Shown in pieces: positions 11,289-25,898 of a stretch of DNA of 64,000 nucleotides. Every line of letters begins with the position of its first letter. Within the stretch, counting starts at the first letter, position 1. The position numbers and the translations under genes were made by a program. Location of the stretch: NCBI GenBank assembly GCA_026874595.1, contig CM049306.1, positions 79,138,142 to 79,202,141 on the forward strand, given 5' to 3'. The stretch comes from Sipunculus nudus. Lineage: Eukaryota; Annelida; Sipuncula; Golfingiida; Sipunculidae. The notes under the pieces were generated by a model. The model saw only the letters and a list, made by a program, of their open reading frames with translations, was not told where the DNA came from and searched no databases.

Positions 11289-14200
11289 CACTTATAAATG
11301 TTGTTATTTTACAATACAGAGACATGGTGTGCTTCTGGTTGTACAAAAACATGCCCAACGGACTGTATCAGAGCATGTGACAGGAATAGTGGGAATTGTA
11401 CGCAAGGTGAGTGCTCAGAAAACTCAAATGCAACACATGTGCAGCTAATAACACTGGATATATTCCTTGTCTAAGTAAAATATTCATCTAAAGAAATATT
11501 TTTTTTAAATTAAGGATGCAGAGACGGATTCTTCGGAAGCAAATGCAGACGTCGTTGCTCAGATAGTTGCGGTGGAGCGAATAAACCTTGTGAACAGGAA
11601 GGCGGTCACTGCAGTAAAGGCAAGTTTGATCTTCTAAAACAAAATGAGATATAACTGCTAAATGATTGTACTAAAACGTGGCAACGATAAGACCCTGACG
11701 GCATGTTTCATATGACCGAATGTGAATGCAACTGGATTGGTTTGCATAATCGTTCAAGTTAGTTCAGATTACGGCGTAACTCTTAATAATCCAGCCTTTA
11801 ACAAAACTCGCTGTTCGGAAAATTACCATTTAATCTTGCTTCCAATAATTTTTTGTCGGTAAATTCTACTTCATTAATCGATGTGTCTTAAATAAAGCTA
11901 GCTTCAGTTGCGATATTGTTAAATTAGGATTAACTCTGATATGTAAACAAGAGTTAAAACATTTATCTGGTTACTATTGAAAATGGATCAGTGTTGCAGT
12001 CGAATCCACAACAAAAATGCAATTGCAAGTCCAGGTCACTCAACCCCAAATCCTAGTTCTCGAGGTTCTTCCACCATCTTCGAGTGCAAGTCACATGGAA
12101 TCTGACTCCAGTTCCGAGTCAAACATTATTCTCCTTATTAAAAGTACTTTTAAATGGAACTTTTATATTATCACCTGTTTTTATGTTAGTTTACACCTGT
12201 TGTTTACATTAATGTTTATTTACATTTAGCCCCTGATGCCGAACTTAAGCTTTGTAAAAATATTCTTTACTGCAGAGAAGAATTTTCTCAATTAGTTCAC
12301 ACATGTGTTGAAGTTTTTGTACTAACTTCACGATTCCTGATCTCGCAGTAGGAGTCCAGGACCTTCGAGTCCAAGTCTGAGTCTCAAAAACGTGCATTCC
12401 ATTACGGACTCGAGTCCTACATCACAGAACTATTCATTAAGAATAAAGCACAATAGCAGAAACAGTATTGCTTATGGCGCTTTAGAATAATATCAACATT
12501 AATAAGTGTTAAATAATATTAAAATCACTTGGCATTTAACGTTTAAAATTCCTTTTAAAAATATATCCTATTATATAGATAACTATTTTACATCATTATT
12601 AATTTTTCTTGAAAGAAACGTGCAAATCCTTTTGAAGACATTCAAGTCTATCTATGACCTCATATCTATAAGTAACCCGTTCCAAGCTAGTTGTACTTAA
12701 TAATGCTTCAGTGTGAACTACCCTTTTTGGTAATAAGTCTCTAACCAATTGATAATGAGAAACGCCAAACAGTGTAGCCTACTGGATATTAAACTGTGTA
12801 CCGGCGTCTTCTCTGCACCTACAGAGTTTTTCTCTATTTTTTTTTCTTTCATTTTGCAGGCATGATTTAACCAAACTGTTAGCATTGTTGTTAGTTAGCA
12901 AAATGACTGAATCAAGCAGATTTCCAGATCTGAATTTTACTTGTCACTTTGTTATATAAAGTGGTTCTATTATATTTATACGGATGACTGTGTAGGAATG
13001 TATAGTGATGAGATACAAAGGGGTTTTTTCCAAAGGTCAAATGATTATATTATGTTTAACATGTTATCTCTTAATGATTCGGAGATTGCTTCAAAGTAGA
13101 ATGTTGCATTAGTCAAAATTCGTATATTATTTGAATTATACAATTATGTGGGAAAAATGACATTCATTTCAGTATTTACACAATTACATTTTCAGTTAAA
13201 ACTTTTATGAAGAGAATTATTCTTCAAATTTTCTATTTTAACCAGCCTTGAGGGTAAATAATTTTATAACGTTATAAGGGTGTGTTTGGAGACTCTTGAA
13301 TCAAGTAAATCTTATATCTAATATATGGAATCCTATGATCTGGTAAAATATATCATTCTTTAGGTTGCACTCCTGGAAGATATGGGGCAAAATGTAAATC
13401 ACATTGTCCAGCTGAATGCAGAAACCAACAGTGCCACAGCAGTACCGGCAAATGCTTAGAAGGTATAAAACATTAACCCATCTTTAAAGTGAAAACAAAA
13501 GGGTTAATAAAAAGTCAAATTGAATTGTCTGGATTTTAATCAGTCACTCCAGTACTTAATTTATTTGTAATTGCATTTCTAAACATATTTTTTACTATTC
13601 AGTTGGCCGCAAACAGTGATATGTTCACACACCAAGGTATGCAGAATGTTATTCTGAACTTATAATGTTATTTCTGCCTAAATTTAGTTCACCTGCATGC
13701 CAGGATAAATCTAAATAGAATTAAAGGGTCCGTGGTCATCCATACCTTGAAATGAAATTGCCCATATTGCAAGGCAAGTACGCCCAAAGCGGTCAAAATT
13801 AAGAAGAATATTCCGACCAGTTCCTTTTTAGGAGGGGTGGCAAATTACCAGTGCGGGTTTCTTGGGGTCGTGAAATACGTCGATTCGTTTGGATTTTGTA
13901 AACTCTTCGCAACTTTTTGTTTAAGGTGTATTGGCAATGTTGACGGGTAAAGTCGCATTTTGTTACAAATGTTAATAGATTCGAACAGGCTGTTGCTAGA
14001 AAACTAGTAAGCCTACACATGGTCCAGAACTGTACGCTGACGGGTCTCACAAACACCCGCCGAGGCTTTGGATGCACCAACTCAATTTTATACATGGGCA
14101 CTATTTAAGAGAGAAAAAATACTAGCGATGTATATAAACAATTTGTCAAGCCTCAAAGGACACTGTTTCAGATTGACTGGAAGAGTCCAATAATTGAAGA

Positions 14201-17200
14201 AGGGTAAAATGGTTTGACACATTAAATATATAAAATGTACCAGTTCTTTTGAACTTTGCTGATTGACTAGAGGAAAATTTGTGATAAAATCATAACCTGT
14301 TTCGTGACTTTAATACTATGACTTAATTTCACGATAGCTTTTCATTTTCGGAATATGCAATCCTTGCCTTGTCACACATATTGTGCTCTCCAGCACCATG
14401 TTGCCTGCGTGACCTCCCGTTACAGGGATCTACCTGCGTGTTTTACAAAATATTATCCTTCTTACAACAGGAAGGCATATATCAGGAAGACATCTAAAAT
14501 ATTAAGTAAATAATAAAGAAATGGACATACAGTGTAAAAAACGCCAGTTAAATGTCAGATAAGTAGGATTATTTAAATAGGCCTACATATAGTTATAAGG
14601 AAATGAACCACAAAAGTAACAAATTTAACCGAAATCTACACTAACAGCTTCAAGCGTCTTTGTTCTGGGAGCTATGTTTCAATAGTATGTTCCCAGTAGT
14701 TCGAGGCACTTTGGTTTTAATTCTTGTGGAGTTACCTCTGGTGTTAATGAATAATATGGGAATACACATGAGCATTAGAAATAGCGTTAATTTTTTATAT
14801 TTCGGCCGTTTGTTTCGGTTTTATATACTGACAAGTAAATTTCACGCTACGACCGTGACGTCCGGTTATGTCATTCCATTATGACGGCAAAGTTTTTTTC
14901 ATATACAGAGCTGGGTTGACCATGAACTTTTCTCATAAAGAAAAAGCAAAATTACAAAAATTAGGTTGTTCTCTCGGCATTCGCCGGATCGCTATTAAAA
15001 CCCATTGGAAAACCACGTAGAGAAGAAAACGCAAAAAAAACGTAGCGACACGGTTCGGGGAATGGACTATAATTGAAATTGTTTAGATTTTAAGCAGTCA
15101 ATATAGTGCAGCACACCAGGCTATAGACTGGTTGGAGAATACAGAACAAGGTTTAAGTCAGGAAACGGTAATAACACTGCTGTAGGCATTTTTAAATCAA
15201 ACTGTGGGCATGGTTGTTGGTTAGAGAAATGACGAAATCAAGCGACCATTTAGAAGCAGTTTGCCAATCTGAACTTTTCTTGTTAATTTTTCATATAAGG
15301 CGTTTCCATAATACAGATAACGATATAGGAATATAGTTACGATGAGATACAAGGGGATTTACATAGCTCAAATCATCATTTTGTCTTAAATTTTATTACT
15401 AAATGAATTTTGTATTAATTATTTGTATATGGAAGGGAATAAATTGCCGTTTTCGTCCATAGAATACCTAATTAACACATTTTATCCCTTTAACATCTGC
15501 TGTCAAACGAGAAAAAAAACAAGATTTCATGAAAAATTTTATTACTCGGTTGATTTTTTTCACCTAGAGAGGTCACGTTTTCTGCTTTGGATACATTTTA
15601 TAAGCTGTTAGTAAATAAACTCCAAGTCTCGTCATATCTCCCGACACCTACTGTCAAACAGAAAATGTGATGATAATGATTATAATGCGGCTAGATTTTA
15701 AGATAGAGACGTCTAGTGTTCCGTTTTAGGTAGCATTTAATAAGCCCTTAGACACACGATCAAAGTTGCATTAAATGTAATAAGACGGAGTTAATAGACA
15801 ATGCCCTTTATGCTTATAACCCAGTCAGTTTGTATGTATATAAATCAATTATTTTACATGCCACAGAAGTCTAGTATTCTGCTTTGTGTGGTATTTGTTA
15901 AGCTCTATCCACGTCACATCAAATCGCGATTCGTTTGAAAAGAAACGAGAATGTTACGGAATCGATGACAGCTGACCTCCGGACACTGTTGCAGGTATTG
16001 TTACGATTACATCTTGTTTATTAATCTATTTTGGATATTATCAAGCTCATGTTCAAGTTACACAACCTACCCGTGCTACCCTGTTACTGCTCACTTGCCG
16101 TTTACCAAAGAGAAGACCGCCGATGGTGGGTTGGACGGGGTAGGGAAAGGCTTCCCCTGTGACCGCTCGGGGATTGTAGACATCTGATTATGGTCTTACT
16201 TTTAATCCCACATGTCCGTACACAATAGTGTATTTATGATTGTTCTTAAGGTTGTAGCGCTGGGAAATATGGAGACAGGTGTCATCTGCACTGCCCTGTT
16301 GGCTGCGAAAAATTAACAAGTTGTGATCAAAATAACGGAACATGCTCGCAAGGTTAGACTGAGTGATACGTAATCCAGCTGCCTTATAATACATAAATTT
16401 AAGTCGTTCTAAATTTGAATAATGGTATTAAGATATTATTGTTTAAATTTACTTTTACCATCTAAACACTAGTGTATTGACATTGCGGCTAGTTTTGTTC
16501 CAAGATAAATTATAAATATTGTGTTGTATCATAATTTTCAATGTTTTTTGATAATTCATCTTTCCACAAAGGGTGCATAACAGAAAGATACGGAGACTGG
16601 TGTAACAAATCTTGCTCCTTAGATTGCGGGGGAAACAGGACGTGCCACAGGATGACCGGACGCTGTGAAGAAGGTACGATTTTGTTTATACAGAAAAAAA
16701 CAAGGATTTCCTTGCAGACCACATATAGGGAGTACTACATCATTTTATTAAATAAGAGCACCGTAAATGGTGCATTACACGCCCGTTGCATATTTTGTGA
16801 CCTCTGACCTAATTGAATATGCGTGAATTTGCTGAGAAGATTATTCAGGTGAGAAACTGTATTGGTTAAAACTCAGCATGAATTATATTAAAATCCATCA
16901 GGTATTTGGTAAGTCAGGGTGGTGCCACCAAAGTGTTATTATCATTAATAATATAATCTTGGACATTCTTGAAACAACCCTTTACACAGAGGTAACTGTT
17001 AAAGAAAGTATGTACAAAGGTCGTCAGATAATTGATAACTATTGCTCATATATTGTTTAAACTAAACAACTCCGTCTTTAAAGTCAGCTATTCCCCTACC
17101 TATTCTAAAGAATGTATGTGGTTTTTGGCCTCCTCTTAGTTATCTGAAATTATCAGGGCATTTAATAGATTGCCCAAGAAAGAATCGATTAGATTTTGTT

Positions 17201-20200
17201 GCGGATCCAACATCTCCGGATTAAGGAACGTCTTGAAGGAGTACTCACAAATGCTCATTCACTGAAGCACACATGAGCCAGGGAATATGGACCAAAAAGA
17301 AGTGAATGTAAACGCGGTCTGCGTGCACCACGCAGGCCTGCTAACCCATACACATCATGGTCGAGCGCCGTTAACTTTGATTCTAGTGGTTCCTGTAATA
17401 TAGCTTTGGAAATTTCAAATTATGAACTTTATCACCGGGATATCAATGTTTGCAGAGCGTTTTTTTTAATAGATGCTCACAGTAACGAGGCGATTAGCAT
17501 CTAACAATAGGCCAAGCAGTCATGGACAGAATCTCATGAAAATGTTCAGGTCATTTCAGGAAGGGCATGTGAGAAATTTATTACATTTTGGTAAGGATCC
17601 CTCACATGATCCGGATTCAAGAATGTCTTCAAGAAATATTATCGAACGTAGAGTCACGCATACACGAATGGACTAGGGAATATTGGCCGAATAAACAAAT
17701 GCAAGCACTGCTTTAGAGCAGCAACGAACAAAGGGAACCACCACATGGCGGGGGCGTGCATTCCTTGGAATACAAATTTATACTTCTTGTTATATTTTTT
17801 AGGTTGCAGAAGTGGACACTTCGGAGCAAATTGCGAAAAGAATTGTCCTAATAATTGTGCTGATGGTCAGAAATGTAATAGAACATCCGGGATTTGCACA
17901 TCAGGTAAGATGATGTTTTCCTCAACTACCTTACTATAGGCCTGTCCATCTAAAGCAGAAAAACTTAGTAATCCAAGGCACTCTCCGTGGCTTGGATGGT
18001 TGCTTTAGTTAGTCTGTAAGGGTAGAGGAAACCGGAGGATTAAGAGAAACCAACCATTTTTCACGGGCCACAACAACTCGCTCTTCTAGCGGGGACAGCA
18101 TTGCATCTTACCTCTTGTCTTCTGGTACCCTTATACCACTAGACTGAATCCGCCTATATAAAAAGGGGAAAAAAGAAAGAAAGAAAATAATTAAATTATT
18201 CAATAATTTGCATCCGGAGGTCCGAGAAAGTCTCCCCAAACGGATTGAACTAAAGGTTGACATAATAATCTTAACCTCAATTTGAACCCCTAAATATGGG
18301 AGAAAAATTATTAATATGAAAAATTCTTTTTTATGTACTGGTGTATTGTTCGTTATTTCATGTAAACAAAATTCTTGTCATAACAGGATATGTCACCGGG
18401 TATCTTGGATATTCTTGAGACAACTCTACACAGACGTAAATGTTGAGGAAAATCTGGACTAACAATTGCTAACAATTTCTCATATACATTAGATTTTACT
18501 TTTTAGCATTTAAAGCCAGCTATTCACCGGCCTTCTGTATAGAATGTTTTTATTTCCTGCTTCCTCTGAGAGATATTAATGAAAACTAGGCAATTCCTGT
18601 CAAAAAAAAGCTCTTGTAAGGCCTAGAATATTGTACCTTTGTTTAAATCGACTCTTATCAACTCAAAACCTGTGTATTGATGTTTCCGCTAATTTTGTTC
18701 GAAGATAATTTATAAATATTGTGTTACATAATTTACAATGCATTTTGACTTTTCATCTTTCCACAAAGGGTGCATAACAGAAAGATACGGTGAAAGGTGT
18801 CAAAAAATTTGTTCCTTGAATTGTGGAGGAAACAGGACGTGCCACAGGACGACCGGACGATGTGAAGAAGGTACATTTTTGTTTATTCAGAAATGAAACA
18901 AGGATCTTATTGCAGAACACACATAGAGAGTACTTCATTATTATATTTAGAAAGGCAGAAATGAATGATTTTTTTCGTGAGATCTGAAGAACATGTTATC
19001 ATCAAAATATAAAAGAATTTTTCACATGCCTGAGACAATCCTTTACAAAGACGTAAATGTTGAAGAAAGTATGAACACAGATCGTCAGATAATTGCTTAC
19101 AATTTCAAATATATACTTTAGATTTCATACAATTCTGCTTGAAAACTAGCTATTCCCCTACTTTCTCTATATAATTTATGTGATTTCTGGCTGCCTCTGA
19201 GTAATTTAAAATGTTCAGGACATTTTGAAAATGGGCCAAGGAAGAACCGATTAGATTTTGTCGTGGATCCAGCATCTACTCCGGATACAAGAGCGTCATA
19301 AAGAGTTATTCACAAAAGTACAGTCACTTATGCACAAATGTAACTGGCATTATAGATAAAAAAATAAGGGAATGCACACGTGGTCCCCTTGCACCATGCA
19401 GGCCTGTCCACCTGCTCAGGTAACGGTAATGATTCTATAACTTCGGAATCAAGGTGTCCAGTGGTTCTCTGCAATACTGCTTGTGCACACCGGCATTTTT
19501 TAAAGTATGAAATTCACACGGATTTCAATGTTCGCAGAGCGTTTATCTTTAAACGTGAGCTCTCATTAACGGGATGATTAGCTGTCTGCCCAGAGCATCT
19601 AACAGCTGGCCTCTGCCAAGGATTCCAAATTAAAATAAACCGGCCCAAATGAAAAAAAAAAAATCATTACAGCTCCGGTGCCGCCAGGAGGGTAGGTGTT
19701 CAATCTAATTCGTATGTGTTTGTGTGGGTTTTTTTTTTCAAAACATACCTCAAGCACTCATATGCGAAATCTCATGAAATGTTCTGGCCATCTCGGGAAG
19801 AGCCAGTAACCTATGACATTTTGGTAGGAATCCCTTACATGATACGGATTCAGAACGTCTTTAAGGAATATTCACGAACGTAGAGTCACTTTTGCACTAA
19901 TGCACCAGGGAATATGGGCCGAATAAGTAAATGCAAACACTCTTTTAGAGCAGCAACGAACATAGGGAAGCACCAAATGGCAGGGGCGTGCATATCTTGG
20001 AATACAGATTTATACTTCTTGTTATATTTATTTAGGTTGCAGAAGTGGATACTTCGGTGTCAATTGCAAAAGGAAGTGTCCTGATAACTGTGCTGATGGT
20101 CAGAAATGTAATAGAACATCCGGGATTTGCACATCAGGTAAGATGATGTTTTCTTCAAATATCTACTATAGGCCTGCCAATCTAAAGCATTTTTACTTAG

Positions 20201-23200
20201 TAATCCAAGGCACTCTTCATGGCTCAGATAGCTGCTTTCGGTAGTTTGTATGGGTAGAGGAATCGAAGGACCCAGAGAAAACAACCATTTTTCACGGGTC
20301 ATAACATCCCATACTTCTTGATTCCCCGGAAATCGAACGCGGAACTCTAGCGGAGAGGACATGCATCTAACTCCTGGATTGCTGGAACCCTTTTAACACT
20401 AGACGGCATCCGCCTAAATTAAAAAGAAAGAAAAAAGAAAGAAAAAAGAAAATAGTAAAATTATTCAATAATTTTGCACCCGCGGCCCCTAGAAATTCCA
20501 CCCAAACACATATTGAACCAAATGTTCACGTTAAAATTCCAATCTCTGTAAGAGCCCCTCAATATGGGAGAGAAATGGTTACTATAAAAAATTCGTATTT
20601 TGTAAACTGTATTGTTTATTCCTTCACGTAAACAAAATTCTTGTCATAACAGGTTATGTCACCAGGTATCTTGGGAATTCTTGTGTTAACTCCTTACATT
20701 GACGTAAATGTTCCGGAAAATCTGGACACAGGTCATTAGATCATTGCTTACAAATTCTCAATTATATAGTTTAGATTTTACTTTTCAGCCTACAAAGCCA
20801 GTTTTTCACTGGCCTTCTCTATAGAATATTTTTTTAGATTTCCTGCTTCCTCTCAGAGCTTATTGATAAAAACTAGGCAATTCCTGTCAAGAAAAGCTCT
20901 TGTTAAGCCATTTAACAATGTTCCGTTGTTCAAATCGACTCTTATCAACTAAACACCTGTGTGTTGATGTTGCTGCTAGTTTTGTTCGAAAATGAATCAT
21001 AGATATTGTGTTACATAATATACAATGTATTTGGACTTTTCATCTTTTCACAAAGGGTGCATACTAGAAAGATACGGAAAATGGTGTAACAAATCTTGTT
21101 CTTTGAATTGTGGAGGAAACAGGGCGTGCCATAGGACGACCGGACGCTGTAAAGAAGGTAAACTTTTGTTTATTCAAAAAAGAAAAAAAAGATTTTATGT
21201 AGAACACATAGGGAGTACTTCATCTTTAGAAAAACAGAAATGAATGAAGTTTTTTCATGAGATCTGAAAATCATGTTATCTTCATGATATAACATAATCT
21301 TAAAACATTCTTAAGACAATCCTTTACACAGACGTAAATGTTGAAGAAAGTATGAACACAGATCGTCAGATAATTGCTTACAATTTCAAATATATTATTT
21401 GAAAATATTACAATTCAGTTTTAAAGAAGTTCCACAAAATATGGGCTGGTCAATGAAGATGCTGTAAAAAAATATTTAGAATAATGTTAACCCTACTTAA
21501 AGTAATTCGCGATGACCACCCTTACTTCTTGGATAGCATTGAAGAAGAGTGTATACTAATATCAAGGCTGAAGACACCTACATAAATGCTATTTTAAAGC
21601 TACTGAAAATAGACAAGGCCATCATAGAATATGTAAGTGGTACGATAGTTATCAATTCACATCATCCTTGCCACAAAAAGTATATATGTGATTAAGTCAA
21701 CTAGGAGTTAATCATTTTTATCAAAATGATATTTATATAAGGAAATGAAAAAAATAGAATCCCCAGATATGGGGATTTGCACACGATAAAGTCACCTTTA
21801 AACATATTCTGGTTTATATAGTGAAACCTGTGTAAAATGACCCCGAAAATGGACTGGCCAGATGCTGTCTTAATTTACAGGTGGTCTCAATAGACAGGTC
21901 AGTTATAACTAGTGTGTGGAGTTTTCGGTTTACCTAGGTTGTCCTAATAGACAAATGACTGACGGTCTTTCAGACGGAATTAAGACGGATTTACACATCA
22001 AATACATCAAATAATTTTCATTTTATATATTTATATTAATGCTACCATTTAACCTAGATGACACATACAATCTGATCATGCCGACTTAACACAATAGAAG
22101 TATTTCAAAGGCGCCTATGTAATAAGCCTTAACAGATTTCCATAAATGATAATACTAAGTGCAGAAATTATATCAATGATGTTGATAATGCCACCAATTT
22201 GACCTCACTATGTCTTTATCAAGATAAATACAAAGTTTTTTAATGGATATTGCAGAGAAAGTCTATAAATGATCACTAAACTTTACAAAATTTCCTGGTA
22301 TGTCACGCAAGTGCATACGACAGTTCTTGAAAATTGGTTACAGAGATATATGTTGGTACGATACACTTTGTCAAATTTGGAGGATCAACAGTATTATTTC
22401 TGCAAAATAGGTATTATTAAAATTTTTCGAAAACCAGAAAAAAACGCAAAAAATACACATACAATTTTCATAAATGAGTCCATACCTGTTTTATTGTACA
22501 AAATGTAAAGCGGGAAGTGTGTGTTGATCTTTTTTCACTATAGGCAGCCACTAAAAATGTTTACCCCAGAAGCAAAATAAGAAGTCTTGCATTAAGAAAT
22601 CCCAAAACGGTGATTATCAAAGATATGCCCGGTGGATTTATTTTTTCAGGTTGCCAGAATGGATTTTTTGGTAACAACTGCGATAGCAAATGCCCAATAA
22701 GCTGTGCAGATTGGGGCAAGTGTAACAGAACATCTGGTTATTGCACAACTGGTAAGATAAGCATATTCTCACACCATATATACTTTTATGTCTATGCAAC
22801 TGAAAATGAAGATGAAAGATAGATAGGTAGATAGATAGATAGACAGATAGATAGATAGATAGCTGTAGATATGTGTGATATTTGAAAAGCGATATAAGTT
22901 TTGTAGTATCCGAAATAATTAACTTGAATCTGATTGTAAATATTAACAAAACATTCTTTTTATAACAATTTCACGTTATGTTTAGCTAATTCAGTTGGTC
23001 CCTAATTTTCATGAATTACTTGAACTAAGCATGTTGTAGCATGTTTGCCCACATTTTACGCGATACATGCGACAGGAAACGTCCCGCTTACTGTGCAGAC
23101 GGAGGAAAGTGTAACAGGTCATCCCTTTACTGTATATCTGGTACGAGTACTCAGAGTATCCTATGCTCTATGATAATCTAAGGTTGAATTTATGACCCTC

Positions 23201-25852
23201 GTATTTCATAGAGCCGTTGCGTATGTCTCTAAAACAGTTTTTGATTGCTCAGGTTGCCTGAACAAAAGATGGACGGAAACATGCGAGGAAGAATGTTCAC
23301 GTGGATGTAAAGTTCAATGTGACATGCGGAATGGGAGCTGCTCTTGCAGAGATGGATATTATGGAACGCGTTGTCAATTCCAATGTTCAACTAAATGTCA
23401 ACAACCTTTTTCATGCGACAAGTCAACTGGTTACTGTGCCTGCAAGGGAAGCTCTCTTCCCGGCACATGTCAAGATGGTAAAGTTATTTTTTATATTCCT
23501 AAATAAAGTATACTCAGTATATCAGAGATGTCATACGGGTCGTTGGTAAAGCCTTGTGAATTAATCATTTGGTATGCCTCCTATACTGAAATAAGAAAAA
23601 TAGAAACCCCATAACATTTGAAGTACTGCATATTCTTTCCTCAAATTTGATACAAAAGTTGTTTCAAGCAAGTTCTCGGACACGTTGGAACAAGCCTCAA
23701 GGCCAAATCAACCGAAATATAATTTTTGTGAACGCCTCTACTTTTGTACCACTCAATCTATTTACATAAATTTTCATACCAAAATCTTTGAACAGTTACA
23801 AAACTGTGTACCATGACCTTTATCTTCAAGGTAAAATAGATCAACCATAACTGTTGAGGTACTGCATATTCTGTCTCCAATTCGATACTCAAAATGCCTA
23901 AACCAAGTTTCCAGGGACTTTGAAAAGCAAGGAGTTAGGAAACTTGTAACATTGAACTTGACCTTTAAAGGTGCTTTATCACCTATTAAACGTTGAATTA
24001 ACACGAAAAAAAAGATTCTTCCCTTTAAAATAAATTTGTAACAGCCAAAATATTTCCTTGAAACTGATCGCTTACTCCTGCAATCAAATATTAAGACAAC
24101 TGACATGGAACGATGACAGGTGTTTACATAAACACAGTGCGTGCATCTCAGGGCCACAACACGTGTCAATCAGGAGATGCCCTGACTGACATTGTCCAAA
24201 ATGTAATACATGTTCCCGCTGGCTGAGTGTTGTGCGGCTCACAATCGGACCTCTGGTCACGCAGTCTTGTTATGGTAAACAGATACACGTGGACTGTGTT
24301 TATCAACACGCAGAGTCAAAACAAGGTGTTAAACAGCCGTATGCGAGGTATTGAGACTGTGTGTTGGTATGGTTTTGCAAGGAAACTTTTGTATTAAGCG
24401 AAACTGAACGGATAGTTTAAAAGAACAGGCATCATATTGTTCCTGATTATGTCCATTTAAGATAAAATCTTTAAAAAATATTTGTTTTTTTTTTTTTTTT
24501 TAACAAAAAAACTTTTACGTAGTGCATAGTTTTTCTTATATTTTAGGCTGGGGGCCCATGGGAAGGGGAGACATATATCTATATTCGACTGCAAAAACAA
24601 ACTCATTCTAATTACACTATATGTCTAAGAATGAGGATATTTACAGTCGTTCACACAAACTCTACCTGAGAATTTTCTTTTCTTCTTAATTGCTGTTAAT
24701 CATTTTATAATTGTGAAAAATAAAGTGATAAAGGGTGGTATTTTAGATAGCCCACTGCCTGTTTCTCTTGAGAAAATGAGAAACAATGAAATTATTTTAT
24801 ATGCGTACTTTTTGGAAAAACAGGATAAACATAGCCGTGTTGCTCTCATGTTAAAATGTATGACCAAATATAAGCAAACTTCCGACCATGTGATTAAGAC
24901 CTTTAAGAGTTTTCAAAAGGACAGCGGCGTTAGTCTACCTTGCATAAATGTTACAGTTAATCAGTTGCTTAATGACCGAAGTGTTTATGAACTTGCCATT
25001 ATCAAAGAATTCAGTGATTTTGTTTCTCCGAAATGAGATATGAAGCCTGAGCTATGGGCTTTCTGGTGCGCGTGCCTATGGACTGATGGATCCTTAACAA
25101 AACTGGTTAAGAGGGTTTACTTTTTGAACAGGAACAGCCTCATCTAATGGTTTAACCATTTTTGTATGATTGCCTAGGTTCTCATACTAATATGGCAGTT
25201 TATAATTCAAGTATAATAACATCTGTTTAATCTGTTCACTTTGGTGTCATGTATCGATAAAAAGTTCTATAAAGTCATTAAAACATTTGCTGTCAGGCTT
25301 AAAACTATGAACAGTCTATACATTTTCTCGGTTTGGCTAACTTGGTAGGGTTTGATCTGTTTATGTTTTCACAGACCTTGCATATTCCAAGAGAGCCCGC
25401 CAGTCAGGGACCTTTAAAAACCTCACGTCATATCCAGGTTCCCATACCTTTGAAGCTGAATTGGCAGTGATGGGAAATACAAACTGCTTACGAATCCACA
25501 CAACTTCTTTGACGATAGAGGATAATGAACCATGGTGGAATGTCGATTTGGACGGAATGTATAAAGTATTCCAAGTAAATGTCACAGCTAGCATGAGTGA
25601 AGGTATTCTCATTTATTTGCTTATTATAAGCATTTTTTTATATTTTTCTGTCCTTACCGTATTAGACACCTATGCATAGGTCCAAAATGTATATGGGTGC
25701 TTATTATAACTAACGTTTATCCGATCGCCTAAAATTCAATCAAATCTGTCACTGATGTAACAGACATTCGTTAATAAGTAACAACCAACGTTCAATGTGT
25801 AAAAATATCCATTTTATGTCGTAAATTTGCTTGATTAAGAAAGTATATCTTT

Positions 25853-25898
<46 letters not shown>

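Larger units (their letters stand above)
16480..22751 (+). repeat. tandem A-B EGF exon duplications (exons 6-11)
   Basis: Exons 6, 8, 10 (type A) and 7, 9, 11 (type B) alternate. A-to-A distances are 2197 and 2287 bp; the B-to-B distance for 7-9 is 2233 bp. The introns are duplicated too: the ~90 bp upstream of each A exon, ending ttccacaaag or a close variant, and the intron segments with tcctttacacagacgtaaatgtt are near-identical. The last unit diverges in intron 10 after about 21400. Exons 7 and 9 differ at 9 of 102 positions, which implies recent duplication or gene conversion. Confidence 0.88.

Noticed and set aside
21821..21990. Pogo-like element in intron 10
   Set aside because: Only one terminus is recognisable; no inverted partner was found.
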